Positions 1 to 8,551 of a DNA stretch of 64,000 bases are shown here, in pieces. Origin of the DNA: JAHJUB01 sp041653615 [NCBI: Candidatus Ratteibacteria bacterium] (GTDB lineage Bacteria > Ratteibacteria > UBA8468 > MWAK01); contig JBAZEZ010000008.1 in the NCBI GenBank assembly GCA_041653615.1, positions 7,412-71,411 of the forward strand. The letters run 5' to 3'. Position 1 is the stretch's first letter. The number at the start of each line of letters is the position of its first letter. The notes beneath the pieces are model-generated. The model saw only the letters and a program-made list of their open reading frames with translations, made no database searches and was not told the DNA's origin. The position numbers and the translations under genes were made by a program.

Positions 1-1331
1 AGATCACTTATTCCCCAAGTATTTTCCAGAAAAACGCGCGTTGTGAATACAATTATTCCCATCCCTGCCGTTGCTAAAAATATTGATTTAAACTGCTTGA
101 AAAAATAGCTAAATTTCAAATCGATTAGCTTGAATGGAATAGCAAAACTTGGGTATGCCAACAAAAACGAGGCTATGGCATAAGCAATGGTTACTCCTTC
201 CACGTTTCCCCGGAGTCCGATAATGAAAGAGAAGGCGGTTACGACAGCGAAGATAATTCCTACATGAAATTGAATATCGGTGCGCCCTTGAGATTGGTAA
301 ATAGTTCCGTTTAGCGTACCGATGGATTGCATTAAACCCACCAAAGCAAGGATTTGAACTAAAAAAATTGACCGTTCCCATTGAGGGCCAAAAACCACCA
401 AAATAAACTGATGCGCTAGCACCAAAAGTCCCGTCATTAATGGAAATGTCACCGTCGCGATATAACGAGTGGCTCTTGTGTAAGCATAGCGCACGCTGTT
501 TTTATCGTCTTGAATGGTGGAAAGACCGGGGAACATAATCCGTCCGATGACTTGGGAAATGTTGCTTATGGGGAAGAGTAAAAGTTGATAAGCTAAATTA
601 TAGAACCCTAAAGGCACGGAACCCAAGAACTTTCCGATGAGAAAGTTGTCAAGATTACGGTTAAAATAATTTACAAAATTAAATCCCGTGAGATTAAAAC
701 CAAACCTGAAGAGTTCTTTAGCTCGTTGCCGCTTAAATAAAATTCTTGGTCTCCAGCCGGAAAAGCTCCACAGGAAAATCACTGTTACAAGGCTGAAAAT
801 AACCTGTTGCCAGACAAGACTCCATACTCCAAAGCCGGAAAAAGCCAAAATAACCGCCGCCGTTCCGGAAATTACAACCGCCAATATTTCAACAATTGCT
901 AACGGCCTAAAATTTAGTTCCTTGGTAAACAAAGCGGTTTGGACGATGCCGAAGGAAGAGATGAAAAAAGTCGAACTTAAGACCACGACAATGAGAATTA
1001 GCCTGTCTTCACCGTAAAAATAAGCAATTGCCGGGGCTAAAGCGGCCAACAGGAAAGCTAAGAGGAATCCTACTGATATATTTATCCAGAAACAGGAAGA
1101 CAGGTGCTCTTCGGTGAGTCCTTTACGTTGTACCAGCGCCGCCGCTAATCCAAAATCACTGAATATCGCCACGAGGTTTGTGAACACAATTACCATGGCA
1201 AGCAATCCAAAAACATTCGGGGTAAGCAACCGCGCTAAAATTGCCGTAATCCCCAATTGAAACAGCAAGCGGATGATACGTGATGTTCCGGACCAGCCGA
1301 CACCCTGAACGGTTTTTGTTGTCAGGTTCAT
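1..1331 (-). CDS. Wzx-type polysaccharide flippase (MOP superfamily), 3' end cut by window
   Basis: An open frame of 443 codons starts at ATG 1331 and runs off the left edge without a stop. The translation is almost wholly hydrophobic helices. It opens with an N-terminal segment ending in GWSGTSRII, followed by a helix-rich LTPNVFGLLAMV region typical of the WzxC/RfbX group of MOP exporters. Such proteins flip undecaprenyl-diphosphate-linked oligosaccharides across the inner membrane. The usual length is 450-500 residues, so only the last part is missing. The gene follows the methyltransferase stop by 8 bp and is probably the distal end of the minus-strand polysaccharide operon. Its presence beside Wzm/Wzt (22.7-24.8 kb) implies a second export route. 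Confidence 0.88.
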   Translation of the reverse strand, partial: MNLTTKTVQGVGWSGTSRIIRLLFQLGITAILARLLTPNVFGLLAMVIVFTNLVAIFSDFGLAAALVQRKGLTEEHLSSCFWINISVGFLLAFLLAALAPAIAYFYGEDRLILIVVVLSSTFFISSFGIVQTALFTKELNFRPLAIVEILAVVISGTAAVILAFSGFGVWSLVWQQVIFSLVTVIFLWSFSGWRPRILFKRQRAKELFRFGFNLTGFNFVNYFNRNLDNFLIGKFLGSVPLGFYNLAYQLLLFPISNISQVIGRIMFPGLSTIQDDKNSVRYAYTRATRYIATVTFPLMTGLLVLAHQFILVVFGPQWERSIFLVQILALVGLMQSIGTLNGTIYQSQGRTDIQFHVGIIFAVVTAFSFIIGLRGNVEGVTIAYAIASFLLAYPSFAIPFKLIDLKFSYFFKQFKSIFLATAGMGIIVFTTRVFLENTWGISD

Positions 1332-1339
1332 GCTGTATT

Positions 1340-2071
1340 TTAAACGTTAACCCATTTCAGGAATGAATAAAAAGGTTCCTTTACGTTTACGTCTTTATTG
1401 GAGCAGATAAACAAATACCGATAATATCTTCCCCAAAGTTTTGAAGCGCCTATTAATTTTACATTTTTATAGGTTGTGTTATTTTTTAACAAATAATTGA
1501 CGTACGCGAGATGGTTTTTTTTCTTTGTTTCTATTGCTGATTTGCCGGAGTTGCAACCTAATTCAAAAAACAAAACGTCTGTATGCTTCGAGGTTTCCAG
1601 TAAAATATTTTTGGCGTAGGCGAGTTTGTTGTTTTCTTCAGATATCCACTGGAAAACACTCAGCATAAATCCGTAATCATAATGTTTGTTGTCCAGAAAC
1701 CCCGCGGATATTGGGTTGTTGATAAAATTAATATTCGAAATGCCATAAATCGCGCAGAGTTTTCGACACAATTCATAGTACCTGATTGATGGCTCTAAAG
1801 CATCTACGACAGCATTTTTTTCTGCGGCCGCGAACGAAAAAAACCCTGCGTTTGAACCAACATCAAGGATTCTTTTATTAGATAAGTCTCCGTCAACGTA
1901 TTTAAATATCAAATTAAATTTTTTATGGAAATTATCTCTGTTTAAACTTGTTTTAATATTTTTAAAATCGTCAAAGTAAATCGGCTGATATACCGGCGCG
2001 CCTGATTCTATCGGATTATTTATTAAATCCGCTTTCAATGATTCTATCAGTTTCTTTTTTTCTGTGTTCAT
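1340..2071 (-). CDS. Class I SAM-dependent methyltransferase
   Basis: The protein has the Rossmann methyltransferase motif I (RILDVGSNAGFFS) and an acidic residue at the end of the next strand (VDALEPS), typical of small-molecule methyltransferases of the Methyltransf_11/23 type. Its acceptor is unknown; from the neighbourhood it is probably a sugar or lipid-linked glycan. I chose ATG 2071 because GGAAGG lies just before it. An in-frame ATG at 2116 has no ribosome binding site. Even so, the gene overlaps the end of the upstream gene (stop at 2016) by 56 bp, which suggests coupled translation. Confidence 0.8.
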   Translation of the reverse strand: MNTEKKKLIESLKADLINNPIESGAPVYQPIYFDDFKNIKTSLNRDNFHKKFNLIFKYVDGDLSNKRILDVGSNAGFFSFAAAEKNAVVDALEPSIRYYELCRKLCAIYGISNINFINNPISAGFLDNKHYDYGFMLSVFQWISEENNKLAYAKNILLETSKHTDVLFFELGCNSGKSAIETKKKNHLAYVNYLLKNNTTYKNVKLIGASKLWGRYYRYLFICSNKDVNVKEPFYSFLKWVNV

Positions 2072-2681
2072 GCGCCTTCCTGAAAAAATCATTATGTTTT
2101 CCGAAGTTTTTATCATTTTTTATTCTTTTTTCAAATATCCACCTGAAGTAAGTATCGAAATATAGATTCGGAATCACATCGAATCGTAGGTTGTGATAAT
2201 TAAAGTAATATGCCATCGCTAAAGAATGCTTACCATCGGCAACTGTATAAAATTTATCATAAACTAAACAAACTTTTATTGAGATTTTTTCACCTTTTTT
2301 TATGGCATTTAATCTTTTCCGATAAACCATTTTTAGGTTTTCGGGTAATATTTTCCCCTTATTTCGAAAATCCAAGGTTCCGCTTCGCGTTCTCTTTACA
2401 TAATCGCAGTCATCCAAAGGTAAGTTATTATCCAAATATTTAATCAATTCATAGTGCGGCCATTCGCTGATGTTTCTGCCTACGGAAGTGTATTTATCTT
2501 TTAAAAAATCAGGAGGGTAGATAAATTGTTTAAATTCCAAATCAGTTACGCTCTTGATAATAATATCATTAAAATACTCCGAATTCGTTATTTGGTTTAT
2601 GGGCTTGATTCCCACTTTTGTTTTGATAAGCTTTGTACAGAAAAATTTCCGGAATAGTTTATCCGCGAAAAAAGAAATCAT
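2016..2681 (-). CDS. Hypothetical protein with ParB-like DGxH motif
   Basis: This is a 221-residue protein I do not firmly recognise. Its middle part ends in VADGKHSLAMAYYF, resembling the DGxHR element of the ParB/sulfiredoxin-like fold, and it is rich in charged and aromatic residues. There is no signal peptide. A good ribosome binding site (GGGGGAG, 4 nt before ATG 2681) supports the start. It overlaps the following methyltransferase by 56 bp and sits between glycan genes. A role in recognising or modifying a polysaccharide precursor is only inferred from context; a DNA-partitioning role looks unlikely here. Confidence 0.6.
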   Translation of the reverse strand: MISFFADKLFRKFFCTKLIKTKVGIKPINQITNSEYFNDIIIKSVTDLEFKQFIYPPDFLKDKYTSVGRNISEWPHYELIKYLDNNLPLDDCDYVKRTRSGTLDFRNKGKILPENLKMVYRKRLNAIKKGEKISIKVCLVYDKFYTVADGKHSLAMAYYFNYHNLRFDVIPNLYFDTYFRWIFEKRIKNDKNFGKHNDFFRKAHEHRKKETDRIIESGFNK

Positions 2682-2730
2682 TTATCTCCCCCGGCTATTT
2701 TATAGACAGGCCAATTCTTGGATAGCGACT

Positions 2731-3339
2731 TCATTTTTTTATCGAATCAGTGCTCCTGTGAATTTTTAAAAATTGACTTCCAAGAGCTCGAATCAACCTT
2801 TTTGGAAGTTCCGAAAATCTTTTCGACGGTCTCGAAGGCGTCGAATAATTTACTTTTTTTATCTCTTTCCATGTGGTTGCCCCCCATCTGATGTATATCT
2901 CAGGCAATAGGTATCTATCGGTATTGATTATTACTCCCTGGAGACCCCATGATTTTACTCGGCGCATGGTTTCCTTGAACAAGATACGGTGCAGCCCTCT
3001 TCCCTTGAATTCCGGGTCCGTAAAGAGGTAATGTGTTTGTCCCCAGCCATTTTCGCCAAATTCATTTTGATCGCAAAAGTATAGTCCGCTTACAAGCTTT
3101 TCTTGATATAGAATATAAATAGGAGAGTTAATTTTCCAACCGTTCAAGTTACCGTAATATGGCGCCATCCAATTGCGGAAATAGAGTTTGAGTAGTTTTT
3201 TTTCCTCGTTTCTGATTTTTTTTCGAACTTCAGGTCCCGCGATTCGAAAGCCTGATTTTAAAGTGCTCGCCGTGTCCGCGTACTTATTTAGAGGCAACTT
3301 CAATATTACATATTTATCGAGTTCATCCCCAAATTTCAT
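2731..3339 (-). CDS. GNAT-family N-acetyltransferase
   Basis: The 202-residue protein carries the acetyl-CoA binding motif A of GNAT enzymes in the stretch LFTDPEFKGRGLHRILF, where the Q/RxxGxG-like element is FKGRGL. A strand-helix pattern follows (GLQGVIINTDR). GGAG lies 7 nt before ATG 3339. It follows the DegT aminotransferase gene by only 13 bp. Such pairs commonly make an amino sugar nucleotide and then N-acetylate it. The substrate is therefore probably the aminated sugar made by the neighbour, but this is an inference. Confidence 0.75.
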   Translation of the reverse strand: MKFGDELDKYVILKLPLNKYADTASTLKSGFRIAGPEVRKKIRNEEKKLLKLYFRNWMAPYYGNLNGWKINSPIYILYQEKLVSGLYFCDQNEFGENGWGQTHYLFTDPEFKGRGLHRILFKETMRRVKSWGLQGVIINTDRYLLPEIYIRWGATTWKEIKKVNYSTPSRPSKRFSELPKRLIRALGSQFLKIHRSTDSIKK

Positions 3340-3352
3340 TAATACACTCCGT

Positions 3353-4516
3353 TTATTTATTTACATTATATTTCATAATTTCTCTTACCGCTTCTATCAC
3401 ATCCTTCACGTCTTTATCGGTCAGTTTTGCCGAAAGAGGCAGAGATACGGTCCGATCCGAAATCCACTCTGTGTTCGGGAAATCCCCTCTTTTGTATCCA
3501 AGAGTTTTTTGGTAGTAAGGATGTAAATGCAGGGCGATATAATGCACGCCTACGCCGATGTTGCGTTGGGTCATTTTATCCAAGAATTCATCCCTCGTCA
3601 TCTTTAGATTATCCGTATCAAGCAATAAGGTATACAAATGATATCCATGTTTTGTGTCGGGTTCTACCGGAGCTGGTGTGAATACCGGTAAATCCGGAAA
3701 AGTTTCATTATAAACATTCCAGATTTCCTGACGTCTTTGCCAATGCTTGTCAATTCTTGGCAGCTGATGAATGCCTATTGCTGCTTGGATATCCATCATA
3801 TTATATTTATATCCGGCGTAAAGAACCTGGTAATGTTTATACCCGGAGTCGCCAAATCTGCCCCAGGCATCTTCGCTCATTCCGTGCAAAGCCATTATTT
3901 TTATCATGTTGGCGCAATCTTCGTTATTAGTGATAGCCATTCCGCCTTCGCCCGTTACGATATTTTTGGTTACATAAAAACTGAAACATCCTAAATCCCC
4001 GAAGGTTCCGGATTTTTTTCCATGATATTCTGTTTCAATGGCATGAGCGCAATCTTCTATTATTTTTAAGTCATGACTCCGGGCAATTTCCATAATCGCG
4101 TCCATATTACAGGCCCGACCGGCAAAATGAACCGGAATAAGCGCTTTTGTTTTAGAAGTAATTTTTTTCTTGATATCCTCCGGGTCAATATTCATTGACT
4201 CTTTTTTGCAATCTGCGAAAACAGGAATTCCGCCGGCATGAATGACGGCGCTGGCAGTGGAGGTAAAAGTCATCGCTGGAACGATGACTTCATCTCCCGG
4301 TTTTATGCCGATTGCAAGCATGGCAAGATGTAGCGCGGCCGTACCGGAATTTAACGCCATGGCATATTTACTGTCTTTATATTTTTTAAACATTTCCTCA
4401 AATGTGTGTGCTTTTGGTCCGGTTCCGGGCCAGCTTGATTTTAACGAGGCAACCACTTCGTTTATTTCCGGCTGCTCAATCAGCGGGCTTCCAAATATCA
4501 AGAAATCTTTTCTCAT
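3353..4516 (-). CDS. DegT/DnrJ/EryC1/StrS aminotransferase (sugar nucleotide aminotransferase)
   Basis: This is a PLP-dependent sugar aminotransferase of 387 residues, full length for the family. It shows the substrate-loop start (NSGTAALHLA, near 56), the pyridine-binding IIEDCAHA (Asp155) and the Schiff-base Lys184 in YVTKNIVTGEGG, so it should be active. These enzymes convert keto sugars on UDP, dTDP or GDP into amino sugars using glutamate. Its neighbour is a GNAT acetyltransferase. Upstream 4517-4681 is a 165-bp gap holding an imperfect hairpin (GGTAG-GTTAG near 4599 with CTAAC-TACC near 4629) but no clear promoter. Confidence 0.92.
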   Translation of the reverse strand: MRKDFLIFGSPLIEQPEINEVVASLKSSWPGTGPKAHTFEEMFKKYKDSKYAMALNSGTAALHLAMLAIGIKPGDEVIVPAMTFTSTASAVIHAGGIPVFADCKKESMNIDPEDIKKKITSKTKALIPVHFAGRACNMDAIMEIARSHDLKIIEDCAHAIETEYHGKKSGTFGDLGCFSFYVTKNIVTGEGGMAITNNEDCANMIKIMALHGMSEDAWGRFGDSGYKHYQVLYAGYKYNMMDIQAAIGIHQLPRIDKHWQRRQEIWNVYNETFPDLPVFTPAPVEPDTKHGYHLYTLLLDTDNLKMTRDEFLDKMTQRNIGVGVHYIALHLHPYYQKTLGYKRGDFPNTEWISDRTVSLPLSAKLTDKDVKDVIEAVREIMKYNVNK

Positions 4517-4681
4517 GGGTTTAAGTTTTTTACGAAAAATGCCGTATTGACCTACGCGTTATTTTTAACAACTACCAGGGACAATGGAAATCGACGGTAG
4601 GTTAGCAATTATGGCGAATGTTTGCTCCTAACTACCGGATTCTTTAAAAACAGGAATAGCCGCAAACTCTATCCGGCGTGT

Positions 4682-6019
4682 TTATTGGCCGGAAGCGGTC
4701 AAGACGGTGCGAAAGGTTTTCAAAAGGATTAGCATGTCAAGCCAGGGGGAAGCATTCTTATAGTAATAAAGGTCATACTGGAGTTTTCTTTTGCTGTCTT
4801 CGGGAGAGGACGCGGTATAGGGATAATGTATCTGCGCCCAGCCGGTAAGACCGGGTTGCAGGAGAAGCCGTTCTCCGTAGAAGGGAATATTCAGGGCAAG
4901 TTCTTCCGCCAGTTCTTGTTGTTCGTATGGCCTGGGGCCGACCAAACTCATGTTACCCCGCAAGATGTTGAATAACTGGGGGAATTCGTCAATGCGCAAG
5001 CGCCGTAAGATTTTACCGACCATGGTAACGCGTGGGTCGTTCTTTTCTGCCCGGACTGCCTGGTTCTTTTTTTCAGCGTTATTGGTCATCGTGCGTAATT
5101 TGATGATGAAGAACGTTTTCCCGTTGCGGCCGACGCGTTCTTGTTTATAAAATACCGGACCCCGGGAATTAAGTTTTATGGCAATGGCCAGAAAAGGGAA
5201 AAAAGGAAGAAAAACGAGTAGGCCAACCAGAGAAACGACAATGTCCTGGAGTCGTTTGATTTTGTGGATGTGAAAAAGAGAGCAGGCAAGCGCGGCGGAA
5301 AAAAGCCACTGTTCGGTAAGGTAATCAACCGGAATCTGGTTGGTCAGTTCCCCGTAAAGAAAGAGCGGGTCGCAAATCTCCAGACCGTTAAAATGGCTTT
5401 TGCGTAAGGCGCGGGCAGCTTCTGATTGAATGGGGCCGGCGGGTAAAACGAGCCCGTCAACGTTTTCCGGGTAAAGATTGGATAGTTCGGAGGATTTGAC
5501 TACCTGGGCAACCGCGTAACCGGAATACGGGTTGGAGTTGACTAGATTAATCAATTCCCGATGCAGGGGGTCTTCGGAGATGAATGCCAGCCGGAAGAAA
5601 GAGGTTGAACCTAAGAATATTTTTCCGTAAAAATAGGTAAAAATGGAGCCGAATAAAATTGTAAAAAATGCCGTTAAAAAAAGAACAATTCTCCCCGGGG
5701 CCATCAATCTGGAGTAAGAGATAACGATGGTTAAAATTACGGCGACGGCGGTTGCCCACAAAAAACACAGAATGATATTTTCTATGTTTCGATTTTTTTT
5801 TATTTCATAAAGTCCGGTGACGTAGAAAGCAGGCAGGCAAAAGAAAGCAAAAAGGAAAAACGCGCCGTAATGTTTTTTGAGGTGAATTGCTATTTCGTCA
5901 GCCGGGAAACGGAGATGTAACGCCAACAATATAGCCAGAATTAAGGCAAGAAGATGCAGAAGGAGGAGTATAACCTTCCACCCTAAAGTTAGGTTACGGT
6001 GTTCGGCGATTATGCGCAT
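4682..6019 (-). CDS. Polyprenyl-phosphate sugar-phosphate transferase (initiating glycosyltransferase)
   Basis: The 445-residue membrane protein has four predicted N-terminal helices, a central soluble region and a last helix. The catalytic bacterial sugar transferase domain follows, with FYKQERVGRNGKTF, the IIKLRTM strand and the LRRLRIDEFPQLFNILRG..SLVGPRP signature. Family members (WbaP, EpsL, WcaJ) move a sugar-1-phosphate from a nucleotide sugar to undecaprenyl phosphate and so start a repeat unit. The sugar cannot be read from sequence. It is the only initiating transferase visible here and probably starts the main glycan. Confidence 0.93.
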   Translation of the reverse strand: MRIIAEHRNLTLGWKVILLLLHLLALILAILLALHLRFPADEIAIHLKKHYGAFFLFAFFCLPAFYVTGLYEIKKNRNIENIILCFLWATAVAVILTIVISYSRLMAPGRIVLFLTAFFTILFGSIFTYFYGKIFLGSTSFFRLAFISEDPLHRELINLVNSNPYSGYAVAQVVKSSELSNLYPENVDGLVLPAGPIQSEAARALRKSHFNGLEICDPLFLYGELTNQIPVDYLTEQWLFSAALACSLFHIHKIKRLQDIVVSLVGLLVFLPFFPFLAIAIKLNSRGPVFYKQERVGRNGKTFFIIKLRTMTNNAEKKNQAVRAEKNDPRVTMVGKILRRLRIDEFPQLFNILRGNMSLVGPRPYEQQELAEELALNIPFYGERLLLQPGLTGWAQIHYPYTASSPEDSKRKLQYDLYYYKNASPWLDMLILLKTFRTVLTASGQ

Positions 6020-6037
6020 AATCGAACCTGTTTTATT

Positions 6038-6862
6038 TTAGAATAGGTTTAAGGAGATTTTTTCCAGCGTTTCTTTATTTATTCTCTCTTTTTCTTTATC
6101 AAAAAACCATCCCCATTTGTTAAAATACCGGATAGCAGATACGATATGATGCTTTAAAAGTTTGAAATTTTTATATGACCCTTTTTCAAATCCGTGATAA
6201 ATAAAAACCTCGGGATAATATACGGTTCGGTAATATCTATGAATCCTTCTCGACAAATCAACATCTTCAAAATACAGGAAAAATCTTTCATCAAAAAGAC
6301 CTGCTTTTTCAAAAACCGCTGTTCTGATAAACATAAAACAACCGGATAAATACGGTACTTCCATTATTTTATCATATTTGGTAAATCTCAACTCGTAAGC
6401 CTCGTTTCTTTTTTCGACGGATTTTTTTATCGGCACAAACCTTCTTGATATTACATCAACCGGAGCGGGAAGGAGTTTGCAAAGATATTGGATAGAACCA
6501 TCCGGATATAAAATTTTAGGCATCAGAATCCCGACATCGGGATTTTTTTCCATAAATTCATAAATATTTTCAATGACCCGCGGCTCGAAACATACATCCG
6601 GATTTAAAACAAGATGATATTTTATTCCATCCTCAATCGTTTTTCTGACAGCAATATTATGCGCTTTTCCGTATCCAAGATTTCTGTTATTAAAAATATA
6701 TACTATACTATCGCTTATTTCGGCGAAGGTTTTGAGATTATCCGCGGGTGAATTGTCCACAATAAAAATTTTCTTTACCAGGTTGCTCTTGGCGCAATTT
6801 GCGATTGCTTTTTTTAGGACCGCCTCGTCCGTTTTATAAGTAACGATTGATATGCTAGTCAT
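6038..6862 (-). CDS. GT2 glycosyltransferase, rhamnosyltransferase-like
   Basis: This GT-A fold protein begins MTSISIVTYKTDE and has IFIVDNSPADN, the metal-binding region HLVLNPDVCFEP, and late in the protein FLYFEDVDLSRR, the arrangement seen in WbbL-type rhamnosyltransferases. It is soluble and 274 residues long. It should add one sugar to the lipid-linked oligosaccharide at the cytoplasmic face; donor and acceptor are unknown. Its start overlaps the end of the upstream GT4 gene by 8 bp, a sign of a shared transcript. Confidence 0.88.
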   Translation of the reverse strand: MTSISIVTYKTDEAVLKKAIANCAKSNLVKKIFIVDNSPADNLKTFAEISDSIVYIFNNRNLGYGKAHNIAVRKTIEDGIKYHLVLNPDVCFEPRVIENIYEFMEKNPDVGILMPKILYPDGSIQYLCKLLPAPVDVISRRFVPIKKSVEKRNEAYELRFTKYDKIMEVPYLSGCFMFIRTAVFEKAGLFDERFFLYFEDVDLSRRIHRYYRTVYYPEVFIYHGFEKGSYKNFKLLKHHIVSAIRYFNKWGWFFDKEKERINKETLEKISLNLF

Positions 6863-7967
6863 TTTTTTGGTGTCCGACCAGATAGTTTATTAATTCTTTC
6901 CAACTTTTTACATATGGTTCCCGTATTTTTTTTGATTTGATAGTTCCGAAGGTTCCTTTGATTGCTTTTTCCATGGCATTGGCTAATCCCCGCGGAGATG
7001 ACGGGTCAAAAAATAGAACTTTTTCATAATCTCCGATTGTTTCGTAAGCATAAGGAAGGTCGGGAACAATTATCGGCTTTTTAAATATCTTTATTTCCGA
7101 AATCGGCAAACCCCAGGTTTCTAATTTTGACGGGAAAAGAAGACAATCACAAAGTGAATAGTATTCAAATACCGTATCTCGCGTTTGCAATCCGATAAAA
7201 TCGATATTTTTAAGTTTACCGTATTTATTAAAGACATATTTGGCGTAGCGGTTTTCGTTGCCGTCAATCGTCAGGTAAATTTTAAAATTAGTTAAACCTT
7301 TCCGGAGCAGGATTTTGGAAGCTTCGCCTATTATTTCAAAATTTTTAAAAACTCTGGGCAAAGCCGGATAAAAAAATACATAATTTGCTTTTGCGGAGTT
7401 TATGGATAACGGCGTTTTATCTTGAAAATCTACCGCCGGGTTTGGAACGGCTGCTATAATCTTATCTTTTGGAATTTTGAAAAGTTCAACCATTTGTTGC
7501 CTAATCCAATCCTGTTGCACGATTACGTAATTATTTTTCGTGACGTTTATTTTATAAATATATTTATAAAAAATCGTAAAAAGGAAAAATTTAGGGTCTA
7601 AAACTAGTTCTTTAAGCGTGCAACGATAAAAAGGAGAGGGGTTATGGCAATAAACAGCCTGAATGGTTGATTGTACGTTGGGGGTTATGTCATGCAACGA
7701 TATCCACAGGTAAGGGTTGAGTTTTCGGGATAGTTTTTTAAAATAAAAATACTCGTAGTAGAATCTCTTAAAATAATTTCCCGCGGAATCGTTAAACTCC
7801 AAAAATTTTATCTTTTTGTATTTTTCGAATAAAACAGCGGAATGTACCAACGCGATGATTTCATATTTGTCGGAGTAGTCTGATTCCAGTATCTTTAAAA
7901 TATCGTGATATATCGCCAGCGGTCCTCCGGAATGAAAATTGATGCCGGAGATGACAATTTTTTTCAT
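6855..7967 (-). CDS. GT4 (GT-B fold) glycosyltransferase
   Basis: The N-terminal acceptor domain starts KKIVISGINFHSGGPLAI, with the glycine-rich loop of GT-B enzymes. The C-terminal nucleotide-sugar domain contains CDCLLFPSKLETWGLPISEIK, the family's E-x7-E-like donor motif. About 370 residues is normal length. I chose ATG 7967 because its ATGA overlaps the TGA of the preceding acyltransferase; a GTG four codons upstream is also in frame. It is a retaining transferase whose sugar is unknown. Confidence 0.88.
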   Translation of the reverse strand: MKKIVISGINFHSGGPLAIYHDILKILESDYSDKYEIIALVHSAVLFEKYKKIKFLEFNDSAGNYFKRFYYEYFYFKKLSRKLNPYLWISLHDITPNVQSTIQAVYCHNPSPFYRCTLKELVLDPKFFLFTIFYKYIYKINVTKNNYVIVQQDWIRQQMVELFKIPKDKIIAAVPNPAVDFQDKTPLSINSAKANYVFFYPALPRVFKNFEIIGEASKILLRKGLTNFKIYLTIDGNENRYAKYVFNKYGKLKNIDFIGLQTRDTVFEYYSLCDCLLFPSKLETWGLPISEIKIFKKPIIVPDLPYAYETIGDYEKVLFFDPSSPRGLANAMEKAIKGTFGTIKSKKIREPYVKSWKELINYLVGHQKND

Positions 7968-8551
7968 GCTGCCGCCCACTCTTTTTTCAGGAAATCAAAT
8001 TTCTTAATGACTTTCGCGGGGGAACCGGCCGCGATGGAATAAGGAGGGATGTTTTTTGTCACGACAGACATGGCGCCGACGATTGATCCTTTTCCGATGG
8101 TTACGCCGGGTAAAATAGAAACACATTCGCCAATCCACACGTTATCCTCAATGATGACAGGCTTGCCGGAGAGTTCCCTTAACGCCGGAGGCGTGTCCGG
8201 ATGAGAGTGAATTTCGTGATAACCGTATGAGCCATGGTTGTGGTCCGCGATAAAGACTTTGCCCGCGATGAGAACATTATTTCCGATACGGATACTGTCG
8301 ATTGCGCCGATATGAACATAATCATTAATTTGTACGTTATTTCCGAATTGAATACAAACCTTGGGTGATTTAGGAAAAGCATCAAGTCTGCATCCTACTC
8401 CGGTAGTTAATTTATAGCCAAGGTTTATATGTTTTTTCCCGCGAATATAAAAAGGGCGCCGGATTAAGCGGGACGTCGGGAAAAACAGTTTTGTGTATAA
8501 AATATTTACCGCGAGTTGAATAGTTCCCCATAAACCGTATTTGTTAAGCAT
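7964..8551 (-). CDS. Left-handed beta-helix acetyltransferase (maltose/xenobiotic O-acetyltransferase-like)
   Basis: Hexapeptide repeats (VQINDYVHIGAIDSIRIGNNV and IIEDNVWIGECVSILPGV, each read in part) form a left-handed beta helix. The loop IADHNHG carries the likely catalytic His, and the end GSPAKVIKKF is typical of the family. These trimeric enzymes O- or N-acetylate sugars with acetyl-CoA. The ATG at 8551 is favoured because AGGAG lies 7 nt before it and the overlap with the upstream gene is then only 8 bp. It may acetylate a sugar of the repeat unit, possibly perosamine, but this is only inferred. Confidence 0.87.
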   Translation of the reverse strand: MLNKYGLWGTIQLAVNILYTKLFFPTSRLIRRPFYIRGKKHINLGYKLTTGVGCRLDAFPKSPKVCIQFGNNVQINDYVHIGAIDSIRIGNNVLIAGKVFIADHNHGSYGYHEIHSHPDTPPALRELSGKPVIIEDNVWIGECVSILPGVTIGKGSIVGAMSVVTKNIPPYSIAAGSPAKVIKKFDFLKKEWAAA

